11,976 nt of DNA from AC-32 sp036522595 (lineage in GTDB: Bacteria; Actinomycetota; Thermoleophilia; Gaiellales; Gaiellaceae), in the NCBI GenBank assembly GCA_036522595.1, contig DATDFL010000293.1, forward strand, positions 1 to 11,976, in the 5' to 3' direction. Within the stretch, counting starts at the first letter, position 1, and each line of letters starts with the position of its first letter. The notes beneath the pieces were generated by a model. It had not been told where the DNA came from. It was given only the letters and a program-made list of their open reading frames with translations, and searched no databases. Shown here piece by piece: positions 6,973 through 11,976 of the stretch. A program made the position numbers and the translations under genes.

Positions 6973-7382
6973 GCGTCGAGAGCTGGGACTGGTCGCTCCG
7001 GGTCTTCGACCACGTCGACGTCCACGCGAGCGACTACGCCGAGAGCGTGCGCTTCTACGAGACGATCCTCGCGGCGATCGGAATCCCGAAGCTGGCCGAG
7101 GGCGACGACTGGACGTGCTTCGCCAACCTGAACGTCGCCGACCGGCAGCCGCCCACGCAGAACCTCCACGTCTGCTTCTACACGCGTGCGCGGGAGCAAG
7201 TCGACGAGTTCCACAGCGCGGGCGTCGAGGCCGGCTTTCGCTCGAACGGCGAGCCCGGCTACCGCGACTACGCGCCCGGCTACTACGCGGCGTACCTGCT
7301 CGACCCCGACGGCAACAACGTCGAGGCGCTCTACCGCGACGAGGGCAACATCGGGCACGACGCGAGCCCGATCCTTAGCTAG
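6969..7382 (+). CDS. VOC-superfamily (glyoxalase/bleomycin-resistance fold) protein
   Basis: A 137-residue protein, the usual size for a single two-module vicinal oxygen chelate protein acting as a dimer. The N-terminal module opens with VFDHVDVHASDYAESVRFYE at 12-31. The second module has NLHVCFYTRAREQVDEFH from 65 and ends in GYYAAYLLDPDGNNVEALYR at 104-123. Three likely metal ligands are in family positions: His15, His67 and Glu119. The start ATG overlaps the stop of the catalytic exporter subunit as ATGA and has a good Shine-Dalgarno sequence, so it belongs to the exporter unit. VOC proteins include glyoxalase I, dioxygenases, epimerases and drug-binding resistance proteins, and the sequence does not decide between them. 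Pairing with an exporter makes a detoxification role attractive, but that is inference. Its stop shares the palindrome CTAG with the convergent methyltransferase stop. Confidence 0.9.
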   Translation: MSVESWDWSLRVFDHVDVHASDYAESVRFYETILAAIGIPKLAEGDDWTCFANLNVADRQPPTQNLHVCFYTRAREQVDEFHSAGVEAGFRSNGEPGYRDYAPGYYAAYLLDPDGNNVEALYRDEGNIGHDASPILS

Positions 7383-8247
7383 GGCTTGACGGCTCTCAGA
7401 TAGGCCTGGGCCATGCGCCAGACGCCCTTGCCCTCTTCGACGACCGTGCGGAGATGCGCCGCGAACCGCGTCCTCTCGTCGGGTGTCAGCGCCTGGTCGA
7501 TCGCCTCGGCGATCGTCGGGATCTTCGGATTGCCCGAGCTGTTGAGGAACGCCTCCCACGGCTTGGGCTCGATCGCCCGGATCTCGGCGTGCAGCTCGAG
7601 GTCGATCGGGAAGAAGCCGGCGCCCTCGGCGAGCCGGATCAGGTCGCGCTCGTCGAAATCGAGCATCGGGTCGTCGGGCGGCTGGATCTCCTCATACACC
7701 TGCTCGACCCGCTGGGCCAGATCCGACAGCCCATCGGCGGGATAGCCCCAGAAGCCCGCAGTCCGCTCTTCCATCTGGAAGCGGTTGATCGGCTCGAAGC
7801 ACGAGAACCGCCCGCCTGGGCGCAGCACGCGGAAGAACTCGCGGAACGCCTCGCCCTTGTCGGCCACGTAGATGAGCACCGAGCGCGTCGTGACGACGTC
7901 GACGGAGGTTTTCCTAACCGCGGCGAGATCGTTCGCGCCCGCCCGCACGAAACTCGCGCGGTCCGAGAAGCCGAGCTCCGCTGCGGCCTCGCGGCAGAAC
8001 TCGAGCAGGTCGTCCGAGATGTCCGAGAAGACGACGTGCCCGGCGCCGCGCTCGAGCGCGCCGAAGCCGATCATCCCCTCACCGCAGCCGACGTCGAGCA
8101 GCGTCTCGCCCTCGGCAAGGCCCGCCCGGTCGAGCACCTTGTCGCGAATCGGCCCAAGATGCTCCGCGAGCCGGCGACGCATCTCGGGGTCGCCGCCGTG
8201 CCGCCGCTCCGCGAGCCACTCGGCCCAGATGTCGCGCCGGCCTGCCG

Positions 8248-8251
<4 letters not shown>
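7379..8251 (-). CDS. Class I SAM-dependent methyltransferase, probable CTG start
   Basis: A cytoplasmic Rossmann-fold methyltransferase of 290 residues from the CTG at 8251, or 267 from an ATG at 8182. Numbering from the CTG: SAM motif I LLDVGCGEGMIGFGA at about 51-65, the acidic ribose-binding Asp77 in VVFSDIS, a VDVVTTRSVLIYV strand corresponding to motif IV, and the post-motif VLRPGGRFSCFEPINR. The acceptor substrate is not identifiable; a UbiE-like small-molecule enzyme fits best. The upstream start is preferred for two reasons. The extra residues (DIWAEWLAERRHGGDPE) look like genuine family N-terminus running into LAEHLGPIRDKVL. GAGGG lies 9 bases before the CTG, which itself overlaps the ftsH stop as CTGA. 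The ATG at 8182 has no Shine-Dalgarno sequence. It is the last gene of the tilS-hpt-ftsH run and converges on the VOC gene. Confidence 0.85.
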
Positions 8252-10203
<1,952 letters not shown>

Positions 10204-10266
10204 GGGCCCTCTATCGGCAAAGGGTACCAGCGGGCATGAATCTCACATTCCCGCCCTGGGCTGGAT

Positions 10267-10827
10267 TCAAAGCCCTTCTGGGATCAGTTCCTCGCTCAGC
10301 ACGTCGACGTAGGTCAGGTTCCTGTAACGCTCGCCGAAGTCGAGCCCGTAGCCGACGACGAAGCGGTTGGGGATCTCGAAGCCGATGTAGCGGACCGGCA
10401 CGTCGATCTCACGGCGGTCCGGCTTCGTCATCAGCGCGCAGACCTCGAGACTCGCCGGCTCGCGGGATTCGAGATTGCGCATCAGGTACGAGAGCGTGAG
10501 GCCGGAGTCGATGATGTCCTCGACCACGAGCACGTCGCGGCCCTCGATGTTGATGTCGAGGTCCTTCAGGATCCGCACGATCCCGGAGCTGTCGGTCGAA
10601 TCGCCGTAGCTCGAGATCGCCATGAAGTCGACCTCGCACGGGACGGCGATGTGCCGCATCAGGTCGGCCATGAAGAAAACCGCGCCCTTGAGAACGCCGA
10701 TCAGGAGCAGGTCGCGGCCCTCGTAATCGACCGAGACCTCGGCGCCGAGCTCGGCCACCCGCGAGCTGAGCGCGTCCTCGTCGATCAAGACCTCGCCGAC
10801 GGCGCGCTCGAGCTCGGTCTGGCTCAC
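10267..10827 (-). CDS. hpt: Hypoxanthine-guanine phosphoribosyltransferase
   Basis: Hpt salvages hypoxanthine and guanine with PRPP, giving IMP and GMP in the cytoplasm. From the GTG at 10827 the product is 186 residues, typical for bacterial enzymes. Recognisable parts are LLIGVLKGAVFFMADL at 41-56, the flexible-loop region ISSYGDSTDSSGIVRI at 71-86, the PRPP-binding motif VLVVEDIIDSGLTLSYL at 99-115 with the E103/D104 pair, and the C-terminal IPNRFVVGYGLDFGERYRN at 152-170. The frame stays open upstream to an ATG at 10914 inside tilS, but those 29 Arg-rich residues are antifamily shadow. The GTG is supported by AGGGAG 5 bases upstream and a GTGA overlap with the tilS stop, so translation is probably coupled. 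tilS-hpt-ftsH adjacency is common in many bacteria. Confidence 0.96.
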   Translation of the reverse strand: MSQTELERAVGEVLIDEDALSSRVAELGAEVSVDYEGRDLLLIGVLKGAVFFMADLMRHIAVPCEVDFMAISSYGDSTDSSGIVRILKDLDINIEGRDVLVVEDIIDSGLTLSYLMRNLESREPASLEVCALMTKPDRREIDVPVRYIGFEIPNRFVVGYGLDFGERYRNLTYVDVLSEELIPEGL

Positions 10828-11798
10828 TCTGGCTCCCTGGTTGCGGTGACTCCGGGGGCCTCGACCAGGCCGGGCACGGCGACGACCTCGCGCCCGCGTA
10901 CGACGAGGGGCCACGCCTCGCGTTCGGATCGCGGGATCTTGGCGTCGACGAACACGTCCTGGATCTTCTTCCGGCGGCCTGCGAGCCGGTCGCCCGGCCG
11001 CCAGCTTCGTACCTTAAGGCCTGGCAGCTCGGATTCAATGCGCCACCGGCCCCAGCGCACCGCCTGCTCGAGCGCCACGGGGGTCTGCTCGAGCCAGACC
11101 CGCTCGTATTCGCGGACGGCTGTGAGGCCGTTGCCGAGGTCCAGGCGCTTCGAGCCCGTGAGGTCGGCAAGCAGCTCGTCGAGCTTGGACGGCCGTTGCT
11201 CGGCAGCCCGGAGGAGGTTCTGCTCGGCTGCCGGATGAAGGCGACGCAGCAACGGGAGGATCTCGTCGCGGATGAGGCCGCGCTTGGTATCTGCGTTCGA
11301 GCTGTCCTCGCGGTACGGCAGGTCGTGCGTGCGGCAGTACGCCTCCGTTTCCTCGCGCCAGAGCGGCAGGAGCGGGCGGACGACTCCGTCCTCGCGCTTC
11401 GGCTTGATGCCTTTCGCGGTGCCGCTCGCGGCGAGGCGGTAGAGGACGGTCTCGACCTGGTCGGTCGCCGTGTGGCCGGTCGCGCGTAGACGGTCCCGGG
11501 CGAAGGAGTAGCGGAGCTCACGGAGCGCGTCCTCGGTTGGGCGATCGGGGGGCGGGGCTTCGACGACCTCTGCTTGGAGGTGTTCGCGGCAGAAACGAGC
11601 GTCTTCTTCCGACTCGGAGCCGCGGAGCTGGTGGTTCACGTGGAGTGCGTCGACGTCGTAGCCGAGGGCCCGGAGGACGTGCCAGAGCGCGGTCGAGTCG
11701 GGGCCGCCCGAGACGAGGGCGACGATCTCGCCGCCCGGCGGAATCAGCTCGTGGCGGCGGATGTGCTCCTCGACGCGCGCGTGAATGTCCTCGCTCAC
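10824..11798 (-). CDS. tilS: tRNA(Ile)-lysidine synthetase
   Basis: TilS uses ATP and lysine to convert the wobble cytidine (C34) of the minor tRNA-Ile(CAU) to lysidine, switching it from Met to Ile identity. The product from the GTG at 11798 is 324 residues. The N-type ATP pyrophosphatase core shows PP-loop SGGPDST at 30-36, HVNHQLRG at 53-60, GHTATDQVET at 108-117, RPLLPL at 141-146 and DSSNAD at 165-170. The C-terminal region has RPGD at 267-270 and KKIQDVFVDAKIPR at 277-290, so the protein is full length for the shorter actinobacterial form. A GTG ten codons upstream (11828) is an alternative; neither has a good Shine-Dalgarno sequence, and the shorter form looks more like family N-termini. 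It is the first gene of the tilS-hpt-ftsH-methyltransferase run, with a GTGA overlap into hpt. Confidence 0.94.
   Translation of the reverse strand: MSEDIHARVEEHIRRHELIPPGGEIVALVSGGPDSTALWHVLRALGYDVDALHVNHQLRGSESEEDARFCREHLQAEVVEAPPPDRPTEDALRELRYSFARDRLRATGHTATDQVETVLYRLAASGTAKGIKPKREDGVVRPLLPLWREETEAYCRTHDLPYREDSSNADTKRGLIRDEILPLLRRLHPAAEQNLLRAAEQRPSKLDELLADLTGSKRLDLGNGLTAVREYERVWLEQTPVALEQAVRWGRWRIESELPGLKVRSWRPGDRLAGRRKKIQDVFVDAKIPRSEREAWPLVVRGREVVAVPGLVEAPGVTATREPE
10833..10838 (-). promoter_or_regulatory. Ribosome binding site of hpt
   Basis: On the minus strand AGGGAG lies 5 bases before the GTG at 10827, within the last tilS codons. It selects this start over the upstream ATG at 10914. 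Confidence 0.7.
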
Positions 11799-11919
11799 GC
11801 CGAAAGTGTTGCACCCGGAAGAAGTCACGCTTTCTTCACGGTTTCGTGACAGACACGTACGACCTTTCCGAATATGCTCGCCTCGGGGAGGAGGCCGGGC
11901 GAACCGTATTAAGGGAAGC
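11799..11919. other. Intergenic region upstream of tilS
   Basis: About 120 bases between the end of the upstream minus-strand gene and the preferred tilS start. On the minus strand a TGC-AACACT stretch (bases 11804-11812) resembles an extended -10 lying 6 bases before the GTG at 11798, but it matches only partly and has no -35. A short GCCTC/GAGGC inverted repeat at 11880-11895 has no following T-run, so it is not a convincing terminator. No gene was found here. Confidence 0.3.
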
Positions 11920-11976
11920 TCAGAAAATGAGCGAGCGATACGAGATCGTCTGCCGCATCCCGATTGCCTCGTAGAC
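11920..11976 (-). CDS. 3' end of a probable GNAT-family acetyltransferase gene
   Basis: The right edge carries the last 18 codons and TGA stop of a minus-strand gene. The peptide VYEAIGMRQTISYRSLIF has the pattern of GNAT acetyltransferase C-termini, where a Tyr-Glu-x-hydrophobic-Gly-Phe/Met-Arg turn is followed by a final beta strand with a Tyr-Arg-Ser core. The stop is about 120 bases before the preferred tilS start in the same direction, so the gene lies just upstream of tilS. Eighteen residues are too few for a firm assignment and the substrate is unknown. Confidence 0.5.
   Translation of the reverse strand, partial: VYEAIGMRQTISYRSLIF

Noticed and set aside
10258..10275. GGGCT/AGCCC inverted repeat over the hpt stop, considered as a terminator
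   Set aside because: The stem is only 5 bp with an 8-base loop and no T-tract, and ftsH follows 63 bases later in the same direction.
11846..11875. Plus-strand promoter-like pair GTGACA and GAATAT, 18 bases apart
   Set aside because: There is no plus-strand gene downstream in the window, and it lies in the leader of minus-strand tilS. A chance match is more likely.
11911..11974. A plus-strand mini-ORF (MSERYEIVCRIPIAS) preceded by AAGGGA
   Set aside because: The opposite strand reads convincingly as a GNAT C-terminus, and no plus-strand gene follows within the window. It could be a leader peptide only if a gene begins beyond 11976.

Overview
This is a GC-rich, gene-dense bacterial chromosome segment, almost certainly from an actinobacterium. 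The order tilS-hpt-ftsH ... folP-folB-folK is the characteristic actinobacterial arrangement. The style of the proteins (Arg/Ala/Glu-rich, GTG starts, 4-bp stop/start overlaps) resembles deep-branching lineages such as Thermoleophilia, but that last placement is inference. GC content was judged by eye, not computed. I see no mobile element, CRISPR array, rRNA or tRNA, and no gene-free stretch longer than about 100 bases.

Layout from left to right. A 5' fragment of an unidentified minus-strand gene (1-69) follows folK (77-538, minus). A secreted or lipid-anchored subtilisin-family protease (570-2213, plus) lies between folK and folB on the opposite strand. folB (2188-2538) and folP (2535-3353) form a minus-strand pair with an ATGA overlap. 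Diverging from folP is a plus-strand unit: the two halves of a heterodimeric ABC exporter (3375-5117 and 5215-6972) and a small VOC/glyoxalase-fold protein coupled to the second half by an ATGA overlap (6969-7382). Converging on it is a minus-strand unit that reads tilS (10824-11798), hpt (10267-10827), ftsH (8248-10203), then a class I SAM methyltransferase (7379-8251). The last 57 bases carry the 3' end of another minus-strand gene whose C-terminus looks like a GNAT acetyltransferase.

How the genes work together. FolB, FolK and FolP carry out three consecutive steps of tetrahydrofolate synthesis: dihydroneopterin to hydroxymethyldihydropterin, its pyrophosphorylation, and its condensation with p-aminobenzoate. 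TilS (tRNA-Ile2 lysidine synthetase), Hpt (purine salvage) and FtsH (membrane AAA protease) are the usual co-located housekeeping partners. The usual folE is not present between ftsH and folP; that place holds the methyltransferase and the oppositely oriented exporter/VOC unit. The exporter shows textbook asymmetry: one consensus ATP site and one degenerate site.

Points worth a second look: a candidate bidirectional promoter in the 21-bp gap between folP and the exporter; repeated hints of leaderless transcription at operon heads; a probable CTG start for the methyltransferase, overlapping the ftsH stop codon; and the protease gene that splits folB from folK. I found no convincing previously undescribed system. 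The window is mostly conserved housekeeping genes with a lineage-specific insertion.
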